Of a stretch of DNA of 13,291 nt, positions 1 through 6,249 are shown piece after piece. A program made the position numbers and the translations under genes. Positions within the stretch are counted from its first letter, which is position 1. The number at the start of each line of letters is the position of its first letter. This DNA comes from an uncultured Bacilli bacterium (GTDB taxonomy: Bacteria; Bacillota_I; Bacilli_A; RF39; UBA660): assembly GCA_944371545.1 (NCBI GenBank), contig CALVXT010000015.1, forward strand, positions 1-13,291, written 5' to 3'. Below the pieces are notes generated by a model. It searched no databases, had not been told where the DNA came from, and saw nothing but the letters and a program-made list of their open reading frames with translations.

Positions 1-984
1 ATCTATATCATAATACTCACAGACAGCTTGAACTGTTTGATTATAAATATTATTATCCAAGTTATAGGCAACAATCGCTCCTTCATTTAAACTTTTTTCC
101 TTATTAGGAATAATTAAATCTTCACTAATTTTAAGCTTTGTCCCTAATCCCTTACATTCAGGACATGCCCCATAAGGACTATTAAAAGAAAAAAGTCTAG
201 GTTCAAGTTCAGGAATGGAAAAATTACACTTCACACAAGCATAATTTTCACTCATTAAAATTTCTTCTCCACCAATCACATGAAATAAAACTTTCCCACT
301 AGCAAGTTTTGTACTCGTTTCAATAGATTCAAAAATACGACTTCGTTCACTTTCCTTAACTACTACACGATCAACAACAACTTCAATATTATGTTTTTTA
401 TTTTTTTCTAATTTTATTTCATCATCTAAGCTAAAATTTTCTCCATCAACACGAACACGGGAATATCCTTCTTTTCGTAAATCTTCAAACAGGTCTTTTT
501 GAGTTCCTTTCTCTCCATGAACGATAGGCGCTAAAATCTCTAACTTAGTTCCTTCCTCAAATTCCATAATTTTATTTGTCATTTCTTCAATACTTTGACT
601 TTTAATTGGAATATGATGATTTGGACAATATGGCACTCCAATACGCGCAAATAAAAGACGCAAAAAATCATAAATTTCTGTAATTGTTCCAACAGTACTT
701 CGAGGATTTTTATTTGTCGTTTTTTGATCAATAGATATACTTGGACTTAATCCTTCAATACTATCTACATCAGGTTTTTCCACATTTCCAATAAATTGAC
801 GAGCATAAGCAGATAAACTTTCTACATATCTCCTTTGTCCTTCAGCAAAAATTGTATCAAAAGCTAAACTACTTTTCCCACTTCCCGAAACTCCAGTCAT
901 AACAATTAATTTATTTTTTGGAAGCTCAATATCTACATTCTTTAAATTATTTTCACGAGCTCCTTTAACAATAATCTTATCCAT
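1..984 (-). CDS. uvrA: UvrA, excinuclease ABC subunit A (N-terminal 328 residues, cut by window edge)
   Basis: UvrA is the damage-sensing ATPase of nucleotide excision repair; as a dimer it loads UvrB on lesions. The visible 328 codons open with an ABC ATPase half: Walker A GVSGSGKSS at residues 31-39, followed by the family-typical FDTIFAEGQRRYVESLSAYA stretch from 42. The first zinc finger is intact (C250, C253, C274, C277, around ELEPRLFSFNSPYGACPEC). The frame is open to the window's first base, so about two thirds of a normal ~940-residue protein lies outside. ATG at 984 is preceded by GAGGTG with 5 bases spacing. No break or missing residue is seen. It has its own promoter-like elements at 1012-1042, and no canonical SOS (CGAAC-N4-GTTCG) box. 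uvrB lies 9.3 kb away on the opposite strand, an unusual separation. Identification is secure. Confidence 0.97.
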   Translation of the reverse strand, partial: MDKIIVKGARENNLKNVDIELPKNKLIVMTGVSGSGKSSLAFDTIFAEGQRRYVESLSAYARQFIGNVEKPDVDSIEGLSPSISIDQKTTNKNPRSTVGTITEIYDFLRLLFARIGVPYCPNHHIPIKSQSIEEMTNKIMEFEEGTKLEILAPIVHGEKGTQKDLFEDLRKEGYSRVRVDGENFSLDDEIKLEKNKKHNIEVVVDRVVVKESERSRIFESIETSTKLASGKVLFHVIGGEEILMSENYACVKCNFSIPELEPRLFSFNSPYGACPECKGLGTKLKISEDLIIPNKEKSLNEGAIVAYNLDNNIYNQTVQAVCEYYDID

Positions 985-1011
985 TACAACACCTCATTTA
1001 AAAGCATTAAT

Positions 1012-1042
1012 ATTCTACCACAAAAAAAGCAAATATATGCAA
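1012..1042 (-). promoter_or_regulatory. Candidate uvrA promoter with extended -10
   Basis: On the minus strand a TAGAAT -10 box (1012-1017) is preceded by TGG, giving an extended -10 (TGn). A possible -35, TTGCAT, lies at 1037-1042 with a long 19-base spacer. Transcription would start near 1005, about 20 bases before the uvrA start. The -35 sits inside the hairpin at 1030-1063, so that hairpin and the promoter overlap. Read from sequence only. Confidence 0.5.
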
Positions 1043-1063
1043 AAATACTATAGCATATATTTG
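1022..1063 (-). terminator. Intrinsic terminator reading leftward, upstream of uvrA
   Basis: A perfect 11-base inverted repeat (1030-1040 CAAATATATGC and 1053-1063 GCATATATTTG) encloses a 12-base loop. On the minus strand it is followed by C then seven T (1028-1022), the form of an intrinsic terminator, although the stem is AT-rich and therefore weak. It would stop leftward transcripts from the hydrophobic-peptide gene before uvrA. If so, that mRNA would run fully antisense to the first small RNA. The right arm resembles the toxin promoter region (see findings), so it may have arisen from a duplicated copy. Confidence 0.5.
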
Positions 1064-1087
1064 TTCGTTATTCAATGGAAATTTTGA

Positions 1088-1116
1088 TTGAAAAAATGAA
1101 AAAAAACATATATAAT
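1088..1116 (+). promoter_or_regulatory. Promoter of small RNA copy 1
   Basis: TTGAAA (1088-1093), exact 17-base spacer, TATAAT (1111-1116): a near-consensus housekeeping-sigma promoter. Start would be near A1123, the first base of a small hairpin. A second TATAAT at 1139-1144, seven bases before GGATAC (1152), could give an alternative shorter RNA but lacks a good -35. Confidence 0.8.
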
Positions 1117-1122
1117 GTATAT

Positions 1123-1240
1123 ATCAAAGAAATTTGATTATAATTTTTAATGGATACATCTGAAGTGCGAATCAGATGCTATCCTTTTGTTTGTTGATAG
1201 GCACCTGAATACAACCAAGTTGTTTCAGATGCCTTTTTTT
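1123..1240 (+). ncRNA. Structured small RNA, copy 1; probable antisense antitoxin of a type I toxin-antitoxin locus
   Basis: A ~118-nt transcript is bounded by a consensus promoter and an intrinsic terminator. Three stems are visible: ATCAAA/TTTGAT closed by GAAA (1123-1138); a central hairpin from GGATA (1152) to TATCC, with inner stem ATCTGA/TCAGAT and loop AGTGCGAA (1152-1184); and the terminator hairpin (1200-1233). It converges on the mRNA of the 25-residue hydrophobic peptide, whose 5' end carries a related hairpin, and the two genes overlap in the terminator. That is the arrangement of RNA II in par/fst loci and of RatA opposite txpA. No credible ORF is present. The function is inferred from layout; the transcript itself is strongly supported by promoter, terminator and duplication. 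No Rfam family was recognised. Confidence 0.75.
1200..1240 (+). terminator. Intrinsic terminator of small RNA copy 1, overlapping the toxin-like gene's stop
   Basis: Stem of GGCA/TGCC, CTGA/TCAG and CAAC/GTTG blocks with small internal mismatches, loop CAA, then seven T (1234-1240). On the minus strand it is preceded by A7 but has no T-run after it, so it is strong only rightward. The minus-strand peptide gene's TAA (1241-1239) lies in the T-tract. Confidence 0.88.
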
Positions 1241-1316
1241 ATTTTATTAATAATAAGATTATTATAAATAATAACAGTAATATTATGAAATAAAATGATT
1301 TTTCTCTTTTATTCAT
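1239..1316 (-). CDS. 25-residue hydrophobic peptide, putative type I toxin
   Basis: The peptide begins MNKREKSF, continues YFIILLLLFIIILLLI and ends in K: a short basic head followed by one unbroken transmembrane helix. A perfect-looking promoter (1379-1407), a Shine-Dalgarno GGTGGTGAT five bases before ATG1316, and a TAA stop at 1241-1239 make it a genuine gene although far below usual length cut-offs. The Shine-Dalgarno is caught in a hairpin (1326-1349), typical of toxins whose translation is held back. It faces an antisense-type RNA gene at 1123-1240 with overlapping 3' ends. Size and composition recall type I toxins such as Ibs, TxpA or Fst, but the Fst motif (P-x-x-x-G-x-x-L) is absent. 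Alternative: a harmless small membrane protein regulated by antisense RNA. Toxicity is inference. Confidence 0.72.
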   Translation of the reverse strand: MNKREKSFYFIILLLLFIIILLLIK

Positions 1317-1325
1317 AGTATCACC

Positions 1326-1372
1326 ACCCTTCTTAATCTTTTGAAGGGTAGCATCTGAATTCAAATGTATCC
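1326..1372 (-). promoter_or_regulatory. Structured leader of the toxin-like mRNA: 5' hairpin and Shine-Dalgarno-sequestering hairpin
   Basis: The minus-strand transcript should begin at GGATAC (1372). Hairpin A pairs GGATA/ATTTGA with TCAGAT/TACCC (1372-1346) and matches the central hairpin of the small RNAs. Hairpin B pairs ACCCTTC (1349-1343) with GAAGGGT (1332-1326), a perfect 7-bp stem that covers the start of the Shine-Dalgarno. The bases ACCC (1349-1346) belong to both, so the two hairpins are mutually exclusive, a possible translational switch. Confidence 0.65.
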
Positions 1373-1378
1373 GATATC

Positions 1379-1407
1379 ATTATAGCAAACATATATTTGC
1401 TTTGCAA
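1379..1407 (-). promoter_or_regulatory. Promoter of the toxin-like peptide gene
   Basis: Minus strand TTGCAA (1402-1407), exact 17-base spacer, TATAAT (1379-1384). The start falls at G1372, so the mRNA opens directly with the GGATAC hairpin, giving a 56-base leader. It lies back-to-back with the promoter of small RNA copy 2 (1426-1453). Confidence 0.78.
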
Positions 1408-1425
1408 ATAGCTTAAATTTGGTTA

Positions 1426-1453
1426 TTGATAAAACAAAGAATTATTATATAAT
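1426..1453 (+). promoter_or_regulatory. Promoter of small RNA copy 2
   Basis: TTGATA (1426-1431), 16-base spacer, TATAAT (1448-1453), with start expected at A1460, equivalent to A1123 in copy 1. The -10 region is conserved between copies while the -35 region has diverged but stayed functional-looking, which argues both promoters are under selection. Confidence 0.75.
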
Positions 1454-1459
1454 GTATAT

Positions 1460-1578
1460 ATCAAAGAAATTTGATTATAATTTTTATTGGATACATCTGA
1501 AGTAACAATCAGATGCTATCCCTGTATTTTTGTGATAGGCACCTGAATACAACCAAGTTGTTTCAGATGCCTTTTTTT
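1460..1578 (+). ncRNA. Structured small RNA, copy 2; probable second antisense RNA without an adjacent toxin
   Basis: Same three-stem plan as copy 1: ATCAAA-GAAA-TTTGAT at 1460-1475, central hairpin from GGATA at 1489 with identical stems but loop AGTAACAA instead of AGTGCGAA, and identical terminator hairpin at 1538-1571. Its 3' end abuts the 3' end of the convergent DUF2207 gene rather than a toxin. It could act in trans on the toxin-like mRNA leader, act on DUF2207 mRNA as a 3' antisense, or be a remnant of a second toxin-antitoxin unit whose toxin was lost. The transcript is well supported; the role is not known. Confidence 0.7.
1538..1578 (+). terminator. Intrinsic terminator of small RNA copy 2
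   Basis: Identical hairpin to 1200-1233, followed by seven T (1572-1578). It lies immediately past the DUF2207 stop codon, so it separates two convergent genes. Confidence 0.88.
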
Positions 1579-1583
1579 ATTTT

Positions 1584-3971
1584 TTAGAAACGACCGCCTC
1601 CGCCGCCTCCGCCGCCGAAGCCACCGCCAGAGGAAAAGCCTCCTCCTCCACCAGAACCGCTAGACCAACTTCCTCCAGATGAAGATGGAGAAGAATAACT
1701 ACGTGCACTTCTTACAGATGAAGAAACAGATGAAGAAATCATATGGAAATGAGTAAAGACAAATGGGTCTATTAAATTAGTCTCTGAAATATTCATTTCT
1801 TCCATCTTTATTTGCATTGTTTTAGAAAGCTTATCTGCACATCCCAAAACAACAGCATAAACTAAATATTTTTCCCATAAAACAACTTCAGGTAATTCTT
1901 TTTCATCCATTCTTCCAAAATCCTTTAAAAATCTTTTAAAAGCAGACCATTTAGCAAATTCCAAAGCTCCTTTTTCTGTTCTCTTTTTTACTTTACCCGT
2001 ATAAATTAACAAGAAAATCGCACTTAGAATTAAAGCCACATAAAAGTATAAACTTGTTAAAACAAAGTGATTTGTAGCATAAAGATGAATAATTCCAAAA
2101 AAGGAAAACACTAGAACAAACACAGAAAAAATTCGACTACCTAATTTTAAATAAAAATCAAAAGTATTTTTTTTCTGAATAGAATTCTTTATAGAATTTT
2201 TTCTTCCACATAAACTAAAAATAATAACAAGCAGAATTGAAAGAAAAGGAAGATTCATAGCAATAAAGAAAATAAACAAAAATACCATGATAGATGCTGT
2301 ATAAGGATTATATTTTTTAGCTTTCACTTTTACCATTTTCTCATCATTAACATACAACTCTTCGTCTAAAGCTTCACTTAACATTTTTTCTTGTACAGTT
2401 TTCCATTTTTTTACTGAAGACATTGAGTTTCGATTCTTCAACTTTTTTAAAGTAACTGAATTTGAAGAATTAAATAAAAAATCTATCATAGCTTTTTCCT
2501 TTTGATTTAATTGATCTGTATAATTAGGATTTCTTTCTAAAAGAAAATCTTTTTTATTTTCTATTTGTTTTAAAAAAATCTTTTTTTGACAAACCATATA
2601 TAAAATTTCTGCAGTAACCGACTGATCTGTTAATTCTTTTTTTAATAAATATTCAACAGTTGAAGGTGAAAAGTCATCTGGAAAATCACGCATATATTTA
2701 TGAAAAAAGTCAACTTTAATTTCTTTATCACATTTAATATATAAAAGGATACCTACTCCAACAACTCCAGTAATTAAAAGGATAATAATCGTAATCGCAT
2801 TTTGATTATATTTTTCCTCATTTTCTGTAATCTCTAAACGCACAGTATCTAATTGATTTAGTAAAATATTTTTTAAAGTTTCATTTTCTAAAATCATTAC
2901 AGCGTCCATGGCTCTTTCATACCAATAGTAATCTACATATTCAAGAGCGTTGTTAGTATATTCTTTGGCGTTCTCTTCTTCTTTAGCAACTACTAAAATA
3001 AGTAAATCAGCAAGTTGTTTTTGCAAGTCTGATAATACTTTTTCATCTGTAATCCAGTCAGTATAATCTTTTGCCAAATTATAACAAGAACGATTTGGGT
3101 ATTTTTGACAATATAAAATTTCTTCGTACGCTTTTTGCTGATATTGATACTCTCTTTGTTCACGTTCATAATTAGCCTGATTTGCCATATCTTCTTCATA
3201 ATTTAAAATTTTATCCAATGCTGTCACATGAGTAAATTTAGTTGAAGAAGTCACTACTCCCTTATCAAAAACAGCTCGAACATCTACAGCTTCATAACTA
3301 GATACATTGTGTACTTCAGCTTCTAAAACTTGATTGGATACTTTATGTATTTCTCCTTGTAAAGGACCATGTGCCCAAACGCGAAATTCAGTTTGGTTAT
3401 TAGGAAAAGTAATTCGAATTTTCAAAGTTCCAATTGACTCTCGCAAACTATCCCCAATCACGTTCCAATAAATTTCAGCAACATCATCATGAACCACAGC
3501 CATATTTTTTAGAGTATATTTTAAATAAAAAGCTTCATTTTTACTATCTGGCAAAAAAATCCGATAAGATTCACCATCCGAAGAACTCGTGGTTGTATAG
3601 ACTCCATAGTCTCCGGCATCGGCATTTGTAGTTTCTTTAAAAAGAGTTCCTGAAACATTTTGAAAATTAAAATTTTCATCAATAGGTAAAGCTCTAATTC
3701 CTTCTAAAGTAATACCTGAACCGTTATGAATTTTACTTCCTCCATAGTATTCCATCTCAGGTCGAAATTCATAAGCATCTGGATTTTGAAACAAAATATC
3801 TCTATCCATTCCATTAAATTCACCATTTAAATAAAAATATTCTTCAACAGTAATGTCACCATTTTCTTTTATGACAGCATTAACATAAAAATTTTCTATA
3901 CCAGACTCTGCTTGAACACAAACCGGAATTAACAAAAGAAAAAGAAATAAAACTCTTTTTAAAATCTTCAT
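1584..3971 (-). CDS. DUF2207 (YciQ-like) membrane protein with Gly/Ser-rich tail
   Basis: About 795 residues. A signal peptide (KILKRVLFLFLLLIPVCVQA, likely cut before ESG) leads into an extracellular beta-rich DUF2207 domain (roughly 26-250), a charged, helical stretch (255-390), a membrane helix near 397-416, a cytoplasmic segment, and further helices near 563-592, 619-636 and 643-661. The segment after these (WSAFKRFLKDF ... LWEKYLVYAVVLGCADKLSK) is characteristic of the family. The last ~45 residues are Ser then almost pure Gly, ending RF; such tails are common in YciQ relatives. Function of the family is unknown; an envelope role is likely. I place the start at ATG3971, six bases after GGTG; ATG3974 and an in-frame TTG at 3983 are alternatives. 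It has its own extended -10 promoter at 4000-4008. Confidence 0.85.
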   Translation of the reverse strand: MKILKRVLFLFLLLIPVCVQAESGIENFYVNAVIKENGDITVEEYFYLNGEFNGMDRDILFQNPDAYEFRPEMEYYGGSKIHNGSGITLEGIRALPIDENFNFQNVSGTLFKETTNADAGDYGVYTTTSSSDGESYRIFLPDSKNEAFYLKYTLKNMAVVHDDVAEIYWNVIGDSLRESIGTLKIRITFPNNQTEFRVWAHGPLQGEIHKVSNQVLEAEVHNVSSYEAVDVRAVFDKGVVTSSTKFTHVTALDKILNYEEDMANQANYEREQREYQYQQKAYEEILYCQKYPNRSCYNLAKDYTDWITDEKVLSDLQKQLADLLILVVAKEEENAKEYTNNALEYVDYYWYERAMDAVMILENETLKNILLNQLDTVRLEITENEEKYNQNAITIIILLITGVVGVGILLYIKCDKEIKVDFFHKYMRDFPDDFSPSTVEYLLKKELTDQSVTAEILYMVCQKKIFLKQIENKKDFLLERNPNYTDQLNQKEKAMIDFLFNSSNSVTLKKLKNRNSMSSVKKWKTVQEKMLSEALDEELYVNDEKMVKVKAKKYNPYTASIMVFLFIFFIAMNLPFLSILLVIIFSLCGRKNSIKNSIQKKNTFDFYLKLGSRIFSVFVLVFSFFGIIHLYATNHFVLTSLYFYVALILSAIFLLIYTGKVKKRTEKGALEFAKWSAFKRFLKDFGRMDEKELPEVVLWEKYLVYAVVLGCADKLSKTMQIKMEEMNISETNLIDPFVFTHFHMISSSVSSSVRSARSYSSPSSSGGSWSSGSGGGGGFSSGGGFGGGGGGGGRF

Positions 3972-3999
3972 CATAAACACCAACCCTTAATATATAAAT

Positions 4000-4008
4000 A
4001 TTATAACA
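4000..4008 (-). promoter_or_regulatory. Extended -10 promoter of the DUF2207 gene
   Basis: Minus strand TGTTATAAT is an extended -10 (TATAAT at 4000-4005 with TG one base upstream). No convincing -35 is present in the T-rich stretch further out. The start would be near 3993, giving a ~20-base leader containing AAGGGTTGGTG. Confidence 0.6.
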
Positions 4009-4036
4009 TCTATGACAAAAAAAGACAGCTTTATTT

Positions 4037-4789
4037 CTACTTGTTTTTACGATACTGTATTTGATAAGTAATTCGAAGTAAAAGTTTCCAAGGAAGAAAT
4101 CTAGAAAAAAACAAACCAAGTTTCATCGTAAATGTAGGTACGATGATCAATTTTTTTTGAAACATTTTATCAATTGCATATTTTGCAACATAACGACTAC
4201 TTGCCCCATCTACTTTAAATTTTCCATGAGCAACTTTATTAAACTCAGTATTCACAGGTCCGGGACATAAAGCACTGATAACAACTGGACTTTTTTCATG
4301 TCGTAATTCTTCATATATTGCCATGGTTAATTTCAAAACATAATTTTTAGTTGCATAATAAGTAGCAAGCCTTGGACCTGCTAAGAAACCCGCACTACTA
4401 CAAACGTTTAAAATATATCCTCCACCATATTGTTCAAATTTTTGTAAAAAAAGTTTTGTTAAAACATGGTAAGCAACTACGTTTAATTGAATCATTTCAA
4501 GTTCTCTGGTTAAATCAGTTTTATCAAAATTTCCAAATAAACCAAAACCCGCATTATTGATAAAAATATCAATTTTTCTATTTTCAAATTTTTCATATAG
4601 TTTATATAAATTTTCTTCTTCCAACAAATCTAAAACAACTATTTCAACATGTACATTAAGTTCTTTTTTTAATTCATCTAATCTTTCTTTTCTTCTAGCA
4701 ACCAAAATTAAATCAATATCTTTACTTGCTAAATAACGGGCCATATCTCTTCCAATTCCGCTACTAGCTCCGGTAACTAATGCAACCAT
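4037..4789 (-). CDS. Short-chain dehydrogenase/reductase (classical SDR)
   Basis: A 250-residue Rossmann-fold NAD(P)-dependent oxidoreductase. Counting from ATG4789: TGASSGIG cofactor loop at 6-13, ARR at 31-33 (basic residues after beta-2 favour NADPH), NNAG at 78-81, catalytic Asn103 in the QLNVVA segment, Ser131/132, and Tyr144-x3-Lys148 in TYYATK. PGPVNTEF (176-183) follows, as in the DltE/YqjQ-like subgroup. The last 30 residues are basic and hydrophobic (MKLGLFFSRFLPWKLLLRI), suggesting membrane association. The substrate cannot be read. ATG4789 is preferred, with GGAAAGTGAT upstream; an in-frame TTG at 4804 would add five residues. A weak -10 (TATACT, 4815-4820) lies upstream. It stops 66 bases before the DUF2207 start, so co-transcription is possible, but that gene has its own -10. 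Confidence 0.9.
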   Translation of the reverse strand: MVALVTGASSGIGRDMARYLASKDIDLILVARRKERLDELKKELNVHVEIVVLDLLEEENLYKLYEKFENRKIDIFINNAGFGLFGNFDKTDLTRELEMIQLNVVAYHVLTKLFLQKFEQYGGGYILNVCSSAGFLAGPRLATYYATKNYVLKLTMAIYEELRHEKSPVVISALCPGPVNTEFNKVAHGKFKVDGASSRYVAKYAIDKMFQKKLIIVPTFTMKLGLFFSRFLPWKLLLRITYQIQYRKNK

Positions 4790-4866
4790 ATTATCACTTT
4801 CCAATCACAAGAATAGTATATCCTATAAATGAAAAATAATAAATCTTTATTTAAATTATTCTTATT

Positions 4867-6189
4867 TTAGGATATCGTATAGGGATTATCTTTGGTACCA
4901 TTTCCAGTGATTGTCACATCGGATTTTATGTTGATAACTGAACGCAGACCAAGAGTATTAGTAGTGTGTGCTGCTCCAAAATTATTAGAAAAGTTGACAT
5001 AGAAAACCATAGAATACCATCTAATATAGCCAAACGGATTGTATCCACCTGCTGGTGTCATTGTCCAAAATGAACTTCCCATTGTCAAATAACCATTTGA
5101 ATTTATTTTTTGCTGACTGTAATTTTCTTCAAACACTCCTCCGCTAGATCCAGAAAGAATTATTTCGTCTGCTGTAATTAGTCCGATTGGATATTGTAAA
5201 GCTTTATTTCCTTGATTGGATGAAGATATGGTATATAAATCATTTTCATTTTCACATATTAAATTAGGGTCACTTTCTACAACTCTTAAATAGCCCCGAT
5301 TATAAGTTGTTATGGTTCCAATTCCTACTCCACTTTGTAAATTTAATGTACTTCGATCTCCACAAAAACCAGCATTTGTATCTATGTATGAACTATAACT
5401 AGATAAAACTTCTGTATAAAAACTATCATTAGCTTGCTTTATAGTTGAAGATGTACCTAATCCATGAGCATCTCCACTTGTATACATATATCCCACATAC
5501 ATATTGTCATCGTTTCTTGGATTAAATTGACTTGTTCCAATTTGTCTATCATCACTTATCTCGCCATTATCATGTGCTATTGTTCCATCATAGATTAGCC
5601 TTATAGTTCCATCACCATTAATTCTAATTATTCGCCACCAAAGATCGGCAAATTTAAAATAATTATTTTCTACACTTCCTCGGTAATAATAACTGGTTCC
5701 ATCCGCATCCGTAGTTTCAAATATTCCTTTTTCATGACTTTCACACACTTCATCATCACAAGCTGACTTTGTAAAATCTGGTATATAATCATACACTTCT
5801 AATTCTCCTAATACTGTATTTACTTTTTTTGTTTTTTTAAAATATAAAGTACATTTTGTTCTTGTTTGAGTCAAATTAGTTACTAACGGAGCCCATTTAG
5901 AATTGTCCCATTCTACAGTTGCGTCATGCGTACAACTAGAAGATTCAAAAACGTATCCAGAATTTTGGGTAGGTAATTCACTTACCAATTCACCATCCAC
6001 ATAATAAGCAAAGTACACATCCCCTAAATCTTGTACTGTTCCTTTTATAATATTAAATTCTGCTTTAGTTTGGAATGAGGCAAAAGAAGTATAGAAAAAT
6101 ACTCCAGCAACTAATAATACACAAGTTACTGTAAATACGATTATTCCTATTTTTGAAAAAGATTTTTGTTTATATTTTTGTAGTTTCAT
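4867..6189 (-). CDS. Membrane-anchored surface protein A, N-terminal two-Cys module and DUF6273-like C-terminal region
   Basis: About 440 residues. A basic head and one membrane helix (14-36) are followed by an exported domain. Residues 57-118 form a module with SSCT (84-87) and TKC-LYFK (112-118), nearly superposable on residues 36-97 of surface protein B. The body then has a CDDEVC pair (144-149), LWWRIIRINGDGTIRLIYDG (183-202), two cysteines (276, 312), and a C-terminal segment with SSFWTMTPAGG and LRSVINIKSDVTITG ending NPYTIS. The LR(S/P)VINI-GTxxNPY ending recurs in secreted proteins of gut Firmicutes and resembles DUF6273; that assignment is from memory. No catalytic motif is seen. ATG6189 is chosen because AGGTG lies four bases upstream; a GTG at 6201 would overlap that site. 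Divergent from the small XRE regulator, with which it shares a 115-base control region. Function unknown; surface or adhesive role is inference. Confidence 0.8.
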   Translation of the reverse strand: MKLQKYKQKSFSKIGIIVFTVTCVLLVAGVFFYTSFASFQTKAEFNIIKGTVQDLGDVYFAYYVDGELVSELPTQNSGYVFESSSCTHDATVEWDNSKWAPLVTNLTQTRTKCTLYFKKTKKVNTVLGELEVYDYIPDFTKSACDDEVCESHEKGIFETTDADGTSYYYRGSVENNYFKFADLWWRIIRINGDGTIRLIYDGTIAHDNGEISDDRQIGTSQFNPRNDDNMYVGYMYTSGDAHGLGTSSTIKQANDSFYTEVLSSYSSYIDTNAGFCGDRSTLNLQSGVGIGTITTYNRGYLRVVESDPNLICENENDLYTISSSNQGNKALQYPIGLITADEIILSGSSGGVFEENYSQQKINSNGYLTMGSSFWTMTPAGGYNPFGYIRWYSMVFYVNFSNNFGAAHTTNTLGLRSVINIKSDVTITGNGTKDNPYTIS

Positions 6190-6220
6190 TAGGCACCTCA
6201 CGTATTATAGATACATGTTC

Positions 6221-6249
6221 ATTTTAGCAAAAGCGTAACGTATTGTAAA
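6221..6249 (-). promoter_or_regulatory. Promoter of surface protein A gene
   Basis: Minus strand TTTACA (6244-6249), 17-base spacer, TAAAAT (6221-6226), start near 6214, ~25-base leader. A second possible -10, TATAAT at 6204-6209, has only a weak -35 (TTTTGC) and would leave almost no leader. The -35 overlaps the palindrome at 6239-6253. Confidence 0.6.

Larger units (their letters stand above)
1110..1245 (+). repeat. Tandem small-RNA cassette, copy 1 (136 bp)
   Basis: This block recurs at 1447-1583. The two copies align with only a handful of differences: one base before GGATAC, three bases in the first hairpin loop, and a rearranged linker before the terminator with one extra base in copy 2. 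Stems, promoter -10 and terminator are identical. The offset is 337 bases before the linker and 338 after it. Confidence 0.95.
1447..1583 (+). repeat. Tandem small-RNA cassette, copy 2 (137 bp)
   Basis: Second copy of the block at 1110-1245 in the same orientation. It ends one base before the stop codon of the minus-strand DUF2207 gene. No hydrophobic peptide gene faces this copy. Confidence 0.95.

Noticed and set aside
1053..1070. LexA/DinR SOS box upstream of uvrA
   Set aside because: Only one half-site (CGAAC on the minus strand) is present; the second half GTTCG at the right spacing is missing. None is found before uvrB either.
1150..1197. 15-codon frame (MDTSEVRIRC...) inside small RNA copy 1
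   Set aside because: No Shine-Dalgarno, the start codon sits at the hairpin foot, and copy 2 has TTG in place of ATG and a different C-terminus, so the frame is not conserved although RNA structure is.
1123..1240. Small RNA copy 1 as a riboswitch or T-box leader
   Set aside because: It ends in a terminator with no gene downstream on the same strand; the next gene is on the opposite strand.
1110..1583. Two-copy direct repeat as a CRISPR array
   Set aside because: Units are ~136 bp, carry their own promoter and terminator, and there are no short regularly spaced repeats or cas genes.
2993..3631. Short frames on both strands within the DUF2207 gene
   Set aside because: Low-complexity AT-rich composition, no ribosome-binding sites, fully inside a supported coding region.
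3972..3983. TTG start at 3983 for the DUF2207 gene
   Set aside because: It lies inside the likely Shine-Dalgarno (GGTTGGTG), which is instead well placed for ATG3974/3971.
3984..4036. Rho-independent terminator after the dehydrogenase gene
   Set aside because: Only a 4-bp AAAG/CTTT stem before the T-run on the minus strand; too weak to call.
6190..6201. GTG start at 6201 for surface protein A
   Set aside because: The GTG overlaps GAGGTG, the ribosome-binding site of ATG6189.
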